A stretch of 64,000 nucleotides of DNA from contig JACVVK020000151.1 of assembly GCA_018292915.2 (NCBI GenBank), positions 7,501 through 71,500 of the forward strand. The letters are read 5' to 3'. The DNA comes from Batillaria attramentaria (Eukaryota > Mollusca > Gastropoda > Batillariidae). The translations under genes and the position numbers were made by a program. Below the pieces are notes generated by a model. It was not told the origin of the DNA, ran no database searches, and saw only the letters and a list, made by a program, of their open reading frames with translations. Below, piece after piece: positions 1-10,019 of the stretch (the stretch's first letter is position 1; each line of letters starts with the position of its first letter).

Positions 1-100
1 TAAGACATCATTATATCATACTGAGTCAGTCAGTACAACTATAAGACATCATTATATCATACTGAGTCAGTCAGTACAACTATAAGACATCATTATATCA
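1..100. repeat. 41-bp minisatellite, right edge of an array
   Basis: About 2.4 near-identical copies of a 41-bp unit begin at 1, 42 and 83, each opening with TAAGACATCATTATATCAT. The first unit starts at the window edge, so the array probably continues to the left. No coding potential is visible. Confidence 0.9.
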
Positions 101-496
101 TTTGTACACCATTAGTGTTAGTACTGGCGTCGGACGCCATGCTGCTTAGAATCCATAATACCGGCTGAGATGAAAACTAGTCCGTATTAGTATTCGAAAA
201 CTACAATTTGAGTCGTCAGAAAACCGATGAGATAAACTGACGAGAAAGGCGTGACTGACACCGGTCAGCCGGTATAGAATATTATCATTATTGTGCGTAC
301 ACTACTTGTACGGCCTCCACCAACAGCAAATAAATAAACGAACAAGTAAACGAATAAATAAATAACGGAAAATCGACATTTGTCTATTTATGTTTAGTGA
401 GCGTGTGTTAAAAAACCAAACAAACAACAACACTTTTTAACTGTTTGAGGAAGCGAATTTCTGTCAGTTTCTGGTAGAATATTCCTCATGGTTTGT
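101..496. other. non-coding spacer
   Basis: AT-rich unique sequence with short AAATAAATAAATA and AACAAACAACAAC stretches. No open frame, RNA gene or transposon end was recognised. Confidence 0.5.
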
Positions 497-1058
497 TTCC
501 TCTACAACAATTCACACGGACTTCATTTTCCTCTACAACAATTCACACGGACTTCATTTTCCTCTACAACAATTCACACGGACTTCATTTTCCTCTACAA
601 CAATTCACACGGACTTCATTTTCCTCTACAACAATTCACACGGACTTCATTTTCCTCTACAACAATTCACACGGACTTCATTTTCCTCTACAACAATTCA
701 CACGGACTTCATTTTCCTCTACAACAATTCACACGGACTTCATTTTCCTCTACAACAATTCACACGGACTTCATTTTCCTCTACAACAATTCACACGGAC
801 TTCATTTTCCTCTACAACAATTCACACGGACTTCATTTTCCTCTACAACAATTCACACGGACTTCATTTTCCTCTACAACAATTCACACGGACTTCATTT
901 TCCTCTACAACAATTCACACGGACTTTATTTTCCTCTACAACAATTCACACGGACTTCATTTTCCTCTACAACAATTCACACGGACTTTATTTTCCTCTA
1001 CAACAATTCACACGGACTTCATTTTCCTCTACAACAATTCACACGGACTTCATTTTCC
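497..1058. repeat. 31-bp minisatellite, about 18 copies
   Basis: Tandem 31-bp units contain CTCTACAACAATTCACACGG and end in CTTCATT. A few copies carry CTTTATT instead. Because 31 is not a multiple of three and the unit has no stop on the + strand, the forward frames are open across the array and give an apparent 229-residue protein with a 31-residue period. That protein is an artefact. The array ends about 800 bp upstream of the forkhead start codon. Confidence 0.95.
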
Positions 1059-1159
1059 GAAGGGAAAAAAATCTGTTCCGTCCCTTTGTAATGACAGTGC
1101 TCCTCCGCGCCGCCAAATCTCCCCCCGTTTTTCCTCCCCACCCCTCGCGGCAACTGCCG

Positions 1160-1852
1160 GTTTGGTTTAGCTATTAGCGCCACCTAGCGGTGAGCGCGCT
1201 ACACTACCGACAATATCCCGGTTCCGATTCCACACAACGCGACTACCGCCCGCTCTCACTTTCCACACAACACACACAGCCTCGCCGCGCCAATAGGAAA
1301 CTGACTGGCTGCCACTCAAACCACGCCCACTGGATCGCAGGGCGCTCGCGCGGAGCTAGAGGATTGTTTGTTGATTGGCTGGGAGGGACTGGGCAAGGCA
1401 AGTTGATTGACGTGGCGGCGGGAGGAGAGCAGGGAACTCGACAGGCCTTTACCACACGGCGCCTATTTGCTCAGACTCGTACAGCGGAACACGGACAGCG
1501 AGCAAGGTGTGAAACGGTTTGCCCAGCGCCACTACCGGCTTGTCTACACTTCGTGGAGCTGTCTCTTTGACGGAACAGTGGCCGTTATGTTTGCCTAGCC
1601 TCACCGTCTTGTCAGCAAACTCTTCTCTCGCTCCCCTACACGGTCGGCAGGAAACGCTCTTCAGTGTCACATCTTGAGACTTGCTTTTTGTCGCGGATCG
1701 TGTGACTGACAAGTCAGTGACGTATTGGTCTGCGTTGCCAGGTGTATGCTTGTGTTTTGGGGCGGACTCTGATCACTTGCTGGTCAGCGTGTGGCTCTCA
1801 TTCCCCTGGCCACAGTGACCGATTCCCTGGTCAGCGCGTGAGTGAGAGAACA
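1160..1852 (+). promoter_or_regulatory. candidate promoter and 5' leader of the forkhead gene
   Basis: CpG-rich unique sequence between the 31-bp array and the forkhead start. It holds a CCAAT box at 1290-1294 (CGCGCCAATAGG), an inverted CCAAT (ATTGG) at 1374-1378, and a KLF/Sp-like CCACGCCCA at 1321-1329. No TATA box stands out, which is usual for CpG-type promoters of developmental genes. A transcription start cannot be placed from sequence alone. The forkhead frame stays open upstream to about 1742 but without an in-frame ATG before 1853. Confidence 0.5.
1177..1190 (-). promoter_or_regulatory. CTCF-like motif upstream of the forkhead gene
   Basis: The minus strand reads CCGCTAGGTGGCGC, matching 13 of 14 positions of the bilaterian CTCF core CCASYAGRKGGCRS. 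It lies about 660 bp upstream of the start codon. Binding is inference. Confidence 0.4.
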
Positions 1853-3643
1853 ATGGTTCACCTGCAGACTATCACCAAGCCCGCCCAGCTCCGCCATCCC
1901 TTCAGCATCAGCAGCATGCTGGGTCACACCTATGACGAGGACGCGGACGACAGCGAAGTGGACATCATCGGCAACGACGACGACGACAACAGCAACCACA
2001 GTCGTGACGACTTCAAGTACGGTCACGCTACACCGGACAGACAACGTCACGTGGCGATGATGTACAGACACGGTGATGACGTCAACACTATGATGATGGC
2101 ATACAAGGACGATGTGAGTGATAATGAGGACAATGTCACATCGCCTGGTGACGACAGAGACAGATGTCAGGTCGTGTCTCCCCTTTGTCACCAAGGGAAC
2201 GATCATGACGTCAGTTCCAACTGTGACGTAGACTGTGACGTAGACAGCAGTAGTGTAAGGTTCAGGGACACGTCAGATGCTGGCCGCTTGTCTGTAGATC
2301 GGGAAGAGACAGACACCACAATCACAGTGAAACCAGACACTTTCTCTGACGCAGACATGACGTCAGACACTGAGGGCGCTGCTGATGTCACGGGCGGTGA
2401 TGGGAAAGAAAACGAAGGTAACGACGACGATGAGGCATCGCCCGAGTCATCAACTGACGACAAGAAAGGCGATAAAGGAGAGAAGGACGGGAAAGAGGAA
2501 GACAAAGGGCCGGAGAAGCCGCCCTACAGTTACAACGCCCTCATCATGATGGCCATCAGAAGTAGTCCCGAGCAGCGTATGGCCCTCAGTCAGATCTATG
2601 AGTTCATCATGAAGAACTTCCCCTACTACAAGGGCAACAAGCAGGGCTGGCAGAACTCTATCAGACACAACCTCTCTCTCAACAAGTGCTTCATCAAGGT
2701 GCCACGTCACTATGACGACCCTGGCAAGGGCAACTATTGGATGCTGGATCCGGCGTGTGATGACGTTGTGATCAGGGGCAACAAGCTGGGTCGGCGTCCC
2801 AAGTCCGTGGTGAGAACCAAGTGGTCACACCTGTGGATGGGAGGCGGACCCGTGCATTCCATGTACTCCAGGTACGCCTCGCTCGGCATGGGACTGGGGC
2901 CGGCCATGTACCCGGGACACCCCATCAACCGCTTCCACCCCTACTCGCATCTCTCTCATCCGGGCTTCTACCCTGCCAAGCTGTCGGTGAACGCTGTTGC
3001 TGCTGCTGCTGCTGGTCTGGGTGGTGCGTGGCCCACCGCCACCCCTGTTAACTACCTGAGTCACGTGCCCCGTGCCACCCTGGCCGCTATGTACCCGGAA
3101 TACGCTGCCGCTTACGCCGAGCAACTGGCAGCAGCCACAGCCCCCAAACTGTCGCCCAAAGCCCTCAACTTCACCGTGGACAAACTGCTGGCCAGTGGAG
3201 GTCAGAACCAGCCTGAAAGTCAAGGTCGGAGTGTGGACGGCCCGGGGATGAGGTCCAGCGTGTCCCCACCCAGCGTCAGCAGGCCCGTCCCCCACACGGC
3301 ACCACCACCTCTATCTCCCCCTACCACCGTCACCCCCTCCCTCCCCGCAGTCTCCGCCAGGGCCAGTCTACACGGTCGTGACAGGACTTGTCTGGTAGGG
3401 GGCGCCACCCCCACCTCCCCGCTCCTTCTGTCGTCCGCCACAGCCTCGCTCGTGTCCTTGTCATCTGCCTCATCGTCATCATCGTTACAGACGTCGTCGT
3501 CCCTGCCAGCAGCGTCACGCGTGAGTGATTTTCATCTGTATCCGCAGCTTCAGGCGGTGAGGGGACTCCACCACCCCCTCGCCTCCCCCCCCCCCCCCCT
3601 CGCACCCCCACCCTCCGCTCGTGTCGGTACACACTACAAGTGA
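1853..3643 (+). CDS. foxG: forkhead transcription factor, FoxG-like (brain factor 1 / sloppy-paired class), single exon
   Basis: A 596-residue nuclear DNA-binding protein, expected to act as a transcriptional repressor in anterior neural patterning as FoxG does in other bilaterians. The forkhead domain spans about residues 222-316 (2516-2800). It opens [14 protein letters not shown], has recognition helix [15 protein letters not shown] (266-280), then [19 protein letters not shown], which are FoxG hallmarks. Residues 17-23 (FSISSML) fit the eh1 Groucho-binding motif that FoxG carries near its N-terminus. FTVDKLL at 440-446 resembles the conserved LSVDRLV segment C-terminal to the FoxG domain. 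Between eh1 and the domain lies a long Asp/Glu-rich acidic region; the C-terminal half has alanine, serine and proline tracts. I chose ATG 1853 (ACAATGG context, directly before the eh1 motif); the 37 codons upstream have no ATG and look like leader. No intron is needed. A run of 15 C at 3585-3599 makes the last ~20 residues assembly-sensitive. Other Fox classes are less likely because of the NALIMMAI and KGNYWMLDP signatures. Confidence 0.87.
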   Translation: MVHLQTITKPAQLRHPFSISSMLGHTYDEDADDSEVDIIGNDDDDNSNHSRDDFKYGHATPDRQRHVAMMYRHGDDVNTMMMAYKDDVSDNEDNVTSPGDDRDRCQVVSPLCHQGNDHDVSSNCDVDCDVDSSSVRFRDTSDAGRLSVDREETDTTITVKPDTFSDADMTSDTEGAADVTGGDGKENEGNDDDEASPESSTDDKKGDKGEKDGKEEDKGPEKPPYSYNALIMMAIRSSPEQRMALSQIYEFIMKNFPYYKGNKQGWQNSIRHNLSLNKCFIKVPRHYDDPGKGNYWMLDPACDDVVIRGNKLGRRPKSVVRTKWSHLWMGGGPVHSMYSRYASLGMGLGPAMYPGHPINRFHPYSHLSHPGFYPAKLSVNAVAAAAAGLGGAWPTATPVNYLSHVPRATLAAMYPEYAAAYAEQLAAATAPKLSPKALNFTVDKLLASGGQNQPESQGRSVDGPGMRSSVSPPSVSRPVPHTAPPPLSPPTTVTPSLPAVSARASLHGRDRTCLVGGATPTSPLLLSSATASLVSLSSASSSSSLQTSSSLPAASRVSDFHLYPQLQAVRGLHHPLASPPPPLAPPPSARVGTHYK

Positions 3644-4556
3644 CATGCACGGCGGTAGATAGCTCGTGAGCACAGACTTCAATCATGATTGACATTTACA
3701 GTATCTGTTGTGTGATGTATTTACCTGAGTGAGTGAAATTCACTCCTACTAGTGTCCATAATGACTGCAATACGTGTTTTACAAATCGCGATATAACTGA
3801 TAATTATCCATGGTAAACGACTTCGTTTACAAACTGTTCCATGTGGCGAATGTTTCCTTGCATGTGAAATGTTCGCCTTTGTGACAACGTGTGTCTGTGT
3901 TGCCGCATGACATGAAAACGATCGCTTGATTCTCGAGACTGTCTCACACACGGCTACTGACAGCCCAAGTCACGATCCACTTCTTGAAACTGGAGTTGAT
4001 TTCTCCAACACTCCCAGCTGACGTTCAGGCAGACTGTGTATTAGTAGTGTGAAAGTCGGAGTGTGTCGGTTCGTCTGCTGACAGATCTATACAGTACAGT
4101 ATCAAAGGGATCATCACGGACAAACATGATGTCAATTTCTAGTGACCATTTCGGTGAGAAACTTTTCGTTCAGTCGTGCGCGCTTTGCAAATGACCCTCA
4201 TTTTTTTTTCTTCTTTTTGTAAATTCAGTTTGTTATACCATTACCAGACATTCAGTCCTCAACATGGACGAGACTTGAAATGATACTTTGATACTTTCGT
4301 GAAAATTGTGACTACAGTGACGTAGTAAATGTGCAACGTTTGTCGGATTGCGCGTGACGTCAGAGTGCGTCATGCACGTGTCCCGTGTGTTGGTGCTGAA
4401 TAATGCCGTATGTATATGTCAGCGTGTTTATTCATGTACTGACGTTGATTGGAACGCGGACAAATATAGAATCATTCTTTAGCGGTGATGTACTATCATG
4501 TAGTTAGCATGCGGATTCAGCATATCATTTAAACCAGCATTCGAAATGGATTTCAG

Positions 4557-4557
<1 letters not shown>

Positions 4558-4593
<36 letters not shown>

Positions 4594-4620
4594 CGTTTTT
4601 TGTTTAATCTTCCTGTAAAC

Positions 4621-4660
<40 letters not shown>
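4558..4660. repeat. GT and GA microsatellites
   Basis: A (GT)n run at about 4558-4587 is followed by (GA)n at about 4626-4660, separated by 38 bp of T-rich sequence. Confidence 0.9.
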
Positions 4661-4662
<2 letters not shown>

Positions 4663-4714
4663 AGAAATCACGATTTTCACATTTATGTATTATTATTATT
4701 ATTATTATTGAAAT

Positions 4715-4939
4715 AATTCTGTGTTCTTATCGATCAGACGATAAAGACCAAACCGAATATAATTCTGTGTTCTTATCGATCAGACGATAAAGACCAAACC
4801 GAATATAATTCTGTGTTCTTATCGATCAGACGATAAAGACCAAACCGAATATAATTCTGTGTTCTTATCGATCAGACGATAAAGACCAAACCGAATATAA
4901 TTCTGTGTTCTTATCGATCAGACGATAAAGACCAAACCG
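4715..4939. repeat. 46-bp minisatellite, 4.9 copies
   Basis: Units start at 4715, 4761, 4807, 4853 and 4899 and are essentially identical. Each contains the inverted repeat TTATCG-ATCAGA-CGATAA, so each copy presents two outward GATA cores and a small hairpin. An (ATT)n run at about 4689-4709 precedes the array. Confidence 0.95.
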
Positions 4940-5689
4940 CAAGATTTTCTGTGCTTCATTTTCAGTCTAGATCTAGTGATACATTAGCAAAAAATGAATT
5001 ATTTGTTAGGAGTGAAAATTTTTATTTTCTTTTCTTTTATTTTATTCGTCATTCATTTATATTTGTTTGTCTGTTGTAAGGTTTTGCCTGACAACTCAAC
5101 TGTTAGTATTTAACAGTGTTTTCCCCCTTGTTTTCTTTCGGATTTTTTTTCTTCTTCTTTTTATTGTCTTTTTCTTCAAGCTTCGGTTTTTGTTTTTGTT
5201 TTTTGTTTTTTTAGTTCTTTTATAGTTGTTTGTTATTTGTTTTTGTTTTTTTTAATTTATTTTTTTGTTTTTAGTGAGTTTGACATTTTGTATGTTTATT
5301 TGAGTTCAATAGTGCAATTTTTAGAACTGAAGACTTCGGCAGAAATAGGCCTAGACTATTAATGTCCAATTATCCGTTGAAGTTCACAATTAATGTGAAA
5401 AGTTTGCGGTGTTGCCTTTTTTTTTTTTTTGGTTTGTTTGTTGACGTGATGTGTGTGAAGGAGGTGCAGTTACTATAAGATGGTTCAGTCAGTAAACACA
5501 CGTCTTGCACTCACTTCTAATGTCGCCTTCTCTCTCTCTGTCTTATTAATTTTTATCGAGTGTTGTCGAGTGTTTCAATGTGTATACGGTGAACTCAGTA
5601 ATTAGCGTATCAGTGAATCATTATTTTAATACCCAAGGTTTTAAACTGCCTGTGCCATGTTCAGAAATATCATTATAATGACGTATATT

Positions 5690-5815
5690 AACATTATTAT
5701 AATGATGATATTTAACATTATTATAATGATGATATTTAACATTATTATAATGATGATATTTAACATTATTATAATGATGATATTTGTCATTATTATAATG
5801 TTAATATCAACCTTA
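5690..5815. repeat. 24-bp AT-rich minisatellite
   Basis: About five copies of a unit built on AACATTATTATAATGATGAT plus ATTT; the last copies are degenerate. ATTATAAT is itself palindromic. Confidence 0.9.
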
Positions 5816-5930
5816 TAATACTGATGATATTTATCATTTCACACGTGTAAAGAAAAGATACTGACGTAGATTTAATCAGTGGGCCAGTCGGCATGCACGC
5901 AGTGGGGATTTGGGGGAGGGAGGGAGGGGG

Positions 5931-5953
5931 GTTAACGTCCTTTTCCACGACGT
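5931..5953 (-). mobile_element. fragment of SINE family A tail
   Basis: GTTAACGTCCTTTTCCACGAC matches the 3' body of the SINEs at 16675-16843 and 61657-61833 (TTTAACGTCCTTTTCCACCAC). It follows a G-rich stretch, as the SINE tail does. Only about 22 bp are preserved, so it is a scrap or 5'-truncated insertion. Confidence 0.5.
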
Positions 5954-6045
5954 ATTAATGAGTCATTCAAAAGTCCATTTCATGTATCTGGCGACATAAA
6001 GTACGCCCGTCTTACTAGTAGAGGGGTGGGGGTGGGGTTGTTATG

Positions 6046-6085
6046 GCATCTGTGTGTGTGTGTGTGCCGTGCGTGTGTGCCGTGC

Positions 6086-6138
<53 letters not shown>
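6046..6138. repeat. GT microsatellite, imperfect
   Basis: (GT)n interrupted by GTGCCGTGCGTG at about 6065-6090, then a pure GT run to 6138. Confidence 0.9.
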
Positions 6139-6139
<1 letters not shown>

Positions 6140-6637
6140 CGCTATAAAACTATAATTATGTACAGCGAGTGCATGCCCCACTGTCACATTGTGTATTTAT
6201 TGTTCACGGAATTTGCCCTACACTGATAAGCTCTATGTATTACATGTACCTGTCGGTATAATCATTGCACGCCACATTTGTTTGACTGGCTCTGTTTAAA
6301 ACAATGATCCGAATACTGACGTGCATGTTTCATCATCTAAGTCCCACTCACATATCGTCGTCATTGTAGAGTTGTTAGTGAGTGGTACACAGACACAGAC
6401 ACAGACACCACTTTCTCAATGTACATCACGCCACTCCCCACGGCCTATTGGTTTGATCAGAGATGCAGTTCTTTTTTTTTTTTTCCTTTTTTTTTTTTTT
6501 TGGTACCAAACTGGTGTATGAACGAACGTGTTACGTGTCTACTGTTCATTATTAATTTTGATGATTTACACGATGGACGCTGACAGAAGTACGTGTGATG
6601 ACCCACACTGTCATGCTTCACCGTCTGTTTGTTTCGA

Positions 6638-6643
6638 AATAAA
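6638..6643 (+). terminator. candidate polyadenylation signal
   Basis: AATAAA is followed within about 45 bp by T/GT-rich sequence (TTTCATGTCTGTAG). It is the first canonical signal I found on the + strand after the forkhead stop. Assignment to foxG is inference. Confidence 0.3.
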
Positions 6644-6660
6644 ACAACCGTCTGTATCTG

Positions 6661-7167
6661 CACAGAACTGCCTTACTGCCTTTCATGTCTGTAGTAGATC
6701 ATAGCATTATAGATGTAGTCGTCATGTTGTTGTTGTTGTTGTTGTTGTGTGGGGTTTTTGTCTTACCCGAGTTTGTTTCATAATACAAGTTGCTAGGATC
6801 AGTGTTGTGTAGTGTGAGCTTGCCCAACGCGCCATTTCTGAAAATAAGATCTTATTCACAGACATTCCAGTTGTGTCAGCATTTCCTGCCTGGTCAGTAA
6901 GTCGGTAGAGACAGTAGCCGGCAGTGTAGGGCAGACTGACTGGTGACAGCACGAAGGTCCATTCACAAACCACACCACCTTTCACAACACACCACGCCTT
7001 GTCCTAGTCCTAGTCCCACCAATACAAATTATCACACAAAGCGGACCGGGCATTGTTCATCGTCACATACAAATTTACAAGACTGCACATTGCAAGTATT
7101 TTTATCAGATAATAAAAGGATACAGAAATAAACGAGTTGATAAATAGGAAGACACTGTAATAATAGC
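6661..7167. other. non-coding spacer
   Basis: Unique sequence with a (TTG)n run at about 6725-6748 and a second AATAAA-like ATAATAAAAGG near 7110. No gene recognised. Confidence 0.4.
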
Positions 7168-8096
7168 ACTGATGGGTTGTTGGTTGGTTGGTTACTGATG
7201 GGTTGTTGGTTGGTTGGTTACTGATGGGTGGTTGGTTGGTTGGTTACTGATGGGTGGTTGGTTGGTTGGTTACTGATGGGTGGTTGGTTGGTTGGTTACT
7301 GATGGGTTGTTGGTTGGTTGGTTACTGATGGGTGGTTGGTTGGTTGGTTACTGATGGGTGGTTGGTTGGTTGGTTACTGATGGGTTGTTGGTTGGTTGGT
7401 TGGTTGGTTGGTTGGTTACTGATGGGTTGTTGGTTGGTTGGTTACTGATGGGTGGTTGGTTGGTTGGTTACTGATGGGTGGTTGGTTGGTTGGTTACTGA
7501 TGGGTTGTTGGTTGGTTGGTTGGTTGGTTGGTTGGTTACTGATGGGTTGTTGGTTGGTTGGTTGGTTGGTTGGTTGGTTACTGATGGGTTGTTGGTTGGT
7601 TGGTTACTGATGGGTGGTTGGTTGGTTGGTTACTGATGGGTTGTTGGTTGGTTGGTTACTGATGGGTGGTTGGTTGGTTGGTTACTGATGGGTGGTTGGT
7701 TGGTTGGTTACTGATGGGTGGTTGGTTGGTTGGTTACTGATGGGTGGTTGGTTGGTTGGTTACTGATGGGTGGTTGGTTGGTTGGTTACTGATGGGTGGT
7801 TGGTTGGTTGGTTACTGATGGGTGGTTGGTTGGTTGGTTACTGATGGGTTGTTGGTTGGTTGGTTACTGATGGGTGGTTGGTTGGTTGGTTACTGATGGG
7901 TGGTTGGTTGGTTGGTTACTGATGGGTGGTTGGTTGGTTGGTTACTGATGGGTGGTTGGTTGGTTGGTTACTGATGGGTGGTTGGTTGGTTGGTTACTGA
8001 TGGGTGGTTGGTTGGTTGGTTACTGATGGGTGGTTGGTTGGTTGGTTACTGATGGGTGGTTGGTTGGTTGGTTACTGATGGGTTGTTGGTTGGTTG
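7168..8096. repeat. 26-bp GGTT-rich minisatellite, about 35 copies
   Basis: Units of ACTGATGGGTGGTTGGTTGG plus TTGGTT repeat every 26 bp. Some units have GGGTTGTTGG, and a few are lengthened by extra GGTT steps (near 7381, 7501 and 7541), showing slippage inside the unit. The array abuts a LINE fragment. Confidence 0.95.
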
Positions 8097-8149
8097 CGGG
8101 AGTGAGCTACAACAGGAGTGGTCGGCGGGCAGGTGTGGGTGTGTTTGGA

Positions 8150-8401
8150 ATCCATATGTTTTTGCAATGATGATGAAATTTCGCTGCAGTAATCACAAAC
8201 TCCCAATAGAACAAGGACGGAAATGGGGACTAGCAAGAGATGAGCGACTTTGCCCTGATTGTAACATGGGTGTTGTAAGAGATGACGGAGTATCAGTTAA
8301 TTACTGAATGTCCTGCACACACAGAATCCCGTGAAAGACACATACCTTTCAAATTCCGCAGAGTTAAATCAATGTTTAATGTTTGTAATCTCCTATCCTA
8401 T
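8150..8401 (+). mobile_element. non-LTR retrotransposon fragment, C-terminal zinc-knuckle region, frameshifted
   Basis: Translation gives MMMKFRCSNHKLPIEQGR, then LCPDCNMGVVRDD, then (after a shift at about 8284-8292) MTEYQLITECPAHTESRERH and a stretch ending SMFNVCNLLSYEKT. The order KFRCSNH-IEQGR-CPxC-ECPAH is typical of the post-reverse-transcriptase C-terminus of LINE proteins. The first frame ends at a stop after GVSVNY while the second carries the rest, so one indel breaks the gene. The reverse-transcriptase domain is absent. Its 3' end runs into a SINE in opposite orientation. Confidence 0.7.
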
Positions 8402-8492
8402 GAGAAAACGGCCAGCTCAAACATTTGGCCAAAACCGGGATCTGAACTCACTTTGAAAGTCCAACTCTCTCCCATCCGGCTCCAGGCTCCCC
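8402..8492 (-). mobile_element. degraded SINE family A copy (tRNA-like head)
   Basis: The segment GCCAGCTCAAACATTTGGCC ... GATCTGAACTCAC ... GAAAGTCCAACTCTCTCCCA aligns base for base with the head of the SINEs at 16675-16843 and 61657-61833 on the minus strand. The box B equivalent is mutated (ATCTGAACTC), and only about 90 bp remain. This is the oldest-looking of the copies in the window. Confidence 0.65.
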
Positions 8493-8651
8493 AGTAACAG
8501 AAGCGATGTTTTCCTTTTTAATATTAAATAAAGCTCATAGCGGACATCCCGGCATGCACTGAAACACTGACAGGAAATGGACAATCACCAGGATACAAAC
8601 AAACAATAAACATTAACCCTTAAACAAATTAAAAAACAAACAAACCTCAAA

Positions 8652-8692
<41 letters not shown>

Positions 8693-9253
8693 AGAAGCTG
8701 GAAACAGGATGCACAAGGTCCAGTCAAATTTTTGGGAAAAAATTAATTTGTTCGTACAAAGTCGTGAGCCGATCTAACCACTATGGAATGTTTCTAACAG
8801 AACTTTCGGCCTTAGCACCAGTTTTAGCGAAGTGAGCTGTTTGTAGTATATACATGTAGCTTGTGGATCACTGGCTCATCACACGGCGCCTGTCTGTAGT
8901 GAAGGGAAGTGAAGTTTGCTGTAGATCAATGAGAAGACGTAGGCGAGCTGTTGCCGCGTGTTGATGTCAATATTGTGAGACTGTGTCCAACACCCCACTT
9001 ACACGTCCACACGCTTGAATTATCACTTACACTCACTACATACCTCACACTTTGTTGACATAAACATGTCCACTGTCGCTCCAACTCCCGCATCATTGTT
9101 TTTAGTGTAACACTAGTGAACTTGAAACTATCGACCGTGCACTAACTGGCAGGCGATACATCTGTTCAGCGTGATATAAATAGCAACATGTAGGATAAAT
9201 CCTATATATCAAGCAACATGTTGCATAAATTCAGAGATAGACACCATACGTAT
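8493..9253. other. non-coding spacer with a long poly-A
   Basis: Contains an uninterrupted A run at about 8657-8690, which could be a retroelement tail although no body was identified beside it. Nothing else was recognised. Confidence 0.4.
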
Positions 9254-9455
9254 AGACTGACTGAGGTTTTACTGTGAAACAGCCAGGGTTCATCTACATC
9301 ACACCACCGATCGACTGAGATAAACACCACGCTAGTAGCTAGACTGACTGAGGTTTTACTGTGAAACAGCCAGGGTTCATCTACATTACACCACCGATCG
9401 AGATAAACACCACGCTAGTAGCTAGACTGACGTTTCACTGTGAAAACAGTTCATT
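9254..9455. repeat. 87-bp tandem duplication, about 2.3 degenerate copies
   Basis: AGACTGACTGAGGTTTTACT starts at 9254 and 9341, and a third partial copy at about 9422 has deletions. The units contain CACCACGCTAGTAGCT. Confidence 0.85.
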
Positions 9456-9677
9456 AGGCATTTGGCCTTTTGCCGCCGCCTGAATACTACTGTTCTGTGC
9501 AAACTGGTCAGTGGAAATAAAACCAACAGTTTATTCTACATTACATCACCGACAGTCAAACTGTAATCTTGTCAGTCTGTATATAGATATATACTAAATA
9601 GTCTCGTATGATCGGTGCTCTCGGCGTCACAATAATGACAGCTTCTTGTGTGGCGCCGCGGTTGTGAAAGTAAATAA

Positions 9678-9793
9678 ACAGGAAAACATGACGGGTACTT
9701 ACAGGAAAACATGACGGGTACTTACAGGAAAACATGACGGGTACTTACAGGAAAACATGACGGGTACTTACAGGAAAACATGACGGGTACTTA
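9678..9793. repeat. 23-bp minisatellite, 5 copies
   Basis: AGGAAAACATGACGGGTACT plus TAC is repeated five times without change except in the last unit. Confidence 0.95.
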
Positions 9794-9820
9794 AAGTTTC
9801 TATGTTCGTAATGAGTTCTG

Positions 9821-9868
9821 AGGGGGGGTGGGGGTGGGGGGGGGGGCGGGAGGAGGGGGGGGGGGGCG
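9821..9868. repeat. G-tract, potential G-quadruplex
   Basis: Many runs of four or more G separated by one to three bases on the + strand, directly before the 34-bp array. Four G-runs with short loops fit the G4 rule. Confidence 0.7.
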
Positions 9869-10019
9869 CTTACAAAGCTACAAGGCCATTTGCCGAATGA
9901 GTAGATGTATAGACGTATTGATGTATTGATGTATTGATGTGCCTCTGGGCCACCGTGACTATTCTCGTAAGTTTTTGGCTTTTAGGGGAAGAGAACTCTG
10001 ACTTTCTTTGGCCTAACGT

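Larger units (their letters stand above)
3644..6660 (+). other. possible long 3' UTR and downstream spacer of foxG
   Basis: About 3 kb of T-rich, non-coding sequence follows the forkhead stop, with poly-T and TTTTGTTTTT stretches near 5140-5280. It holds GT and GA microsatellites at 4558-4660, two minisatellites and a SINE scrap. The first clear AATAAA on the + strand is at 6638. Whether the transcript really extends that far cannot be decided from sequence. Confidence 0.3.

Noticed and set aside
1742..1852. N-terminal extension of the forkhead protein by 37 residues
   Set aside because: The extension starts with GTG, has no in-frame ATG, and the ATG at 1853 sits in good context right before the conserved eh1 motif.
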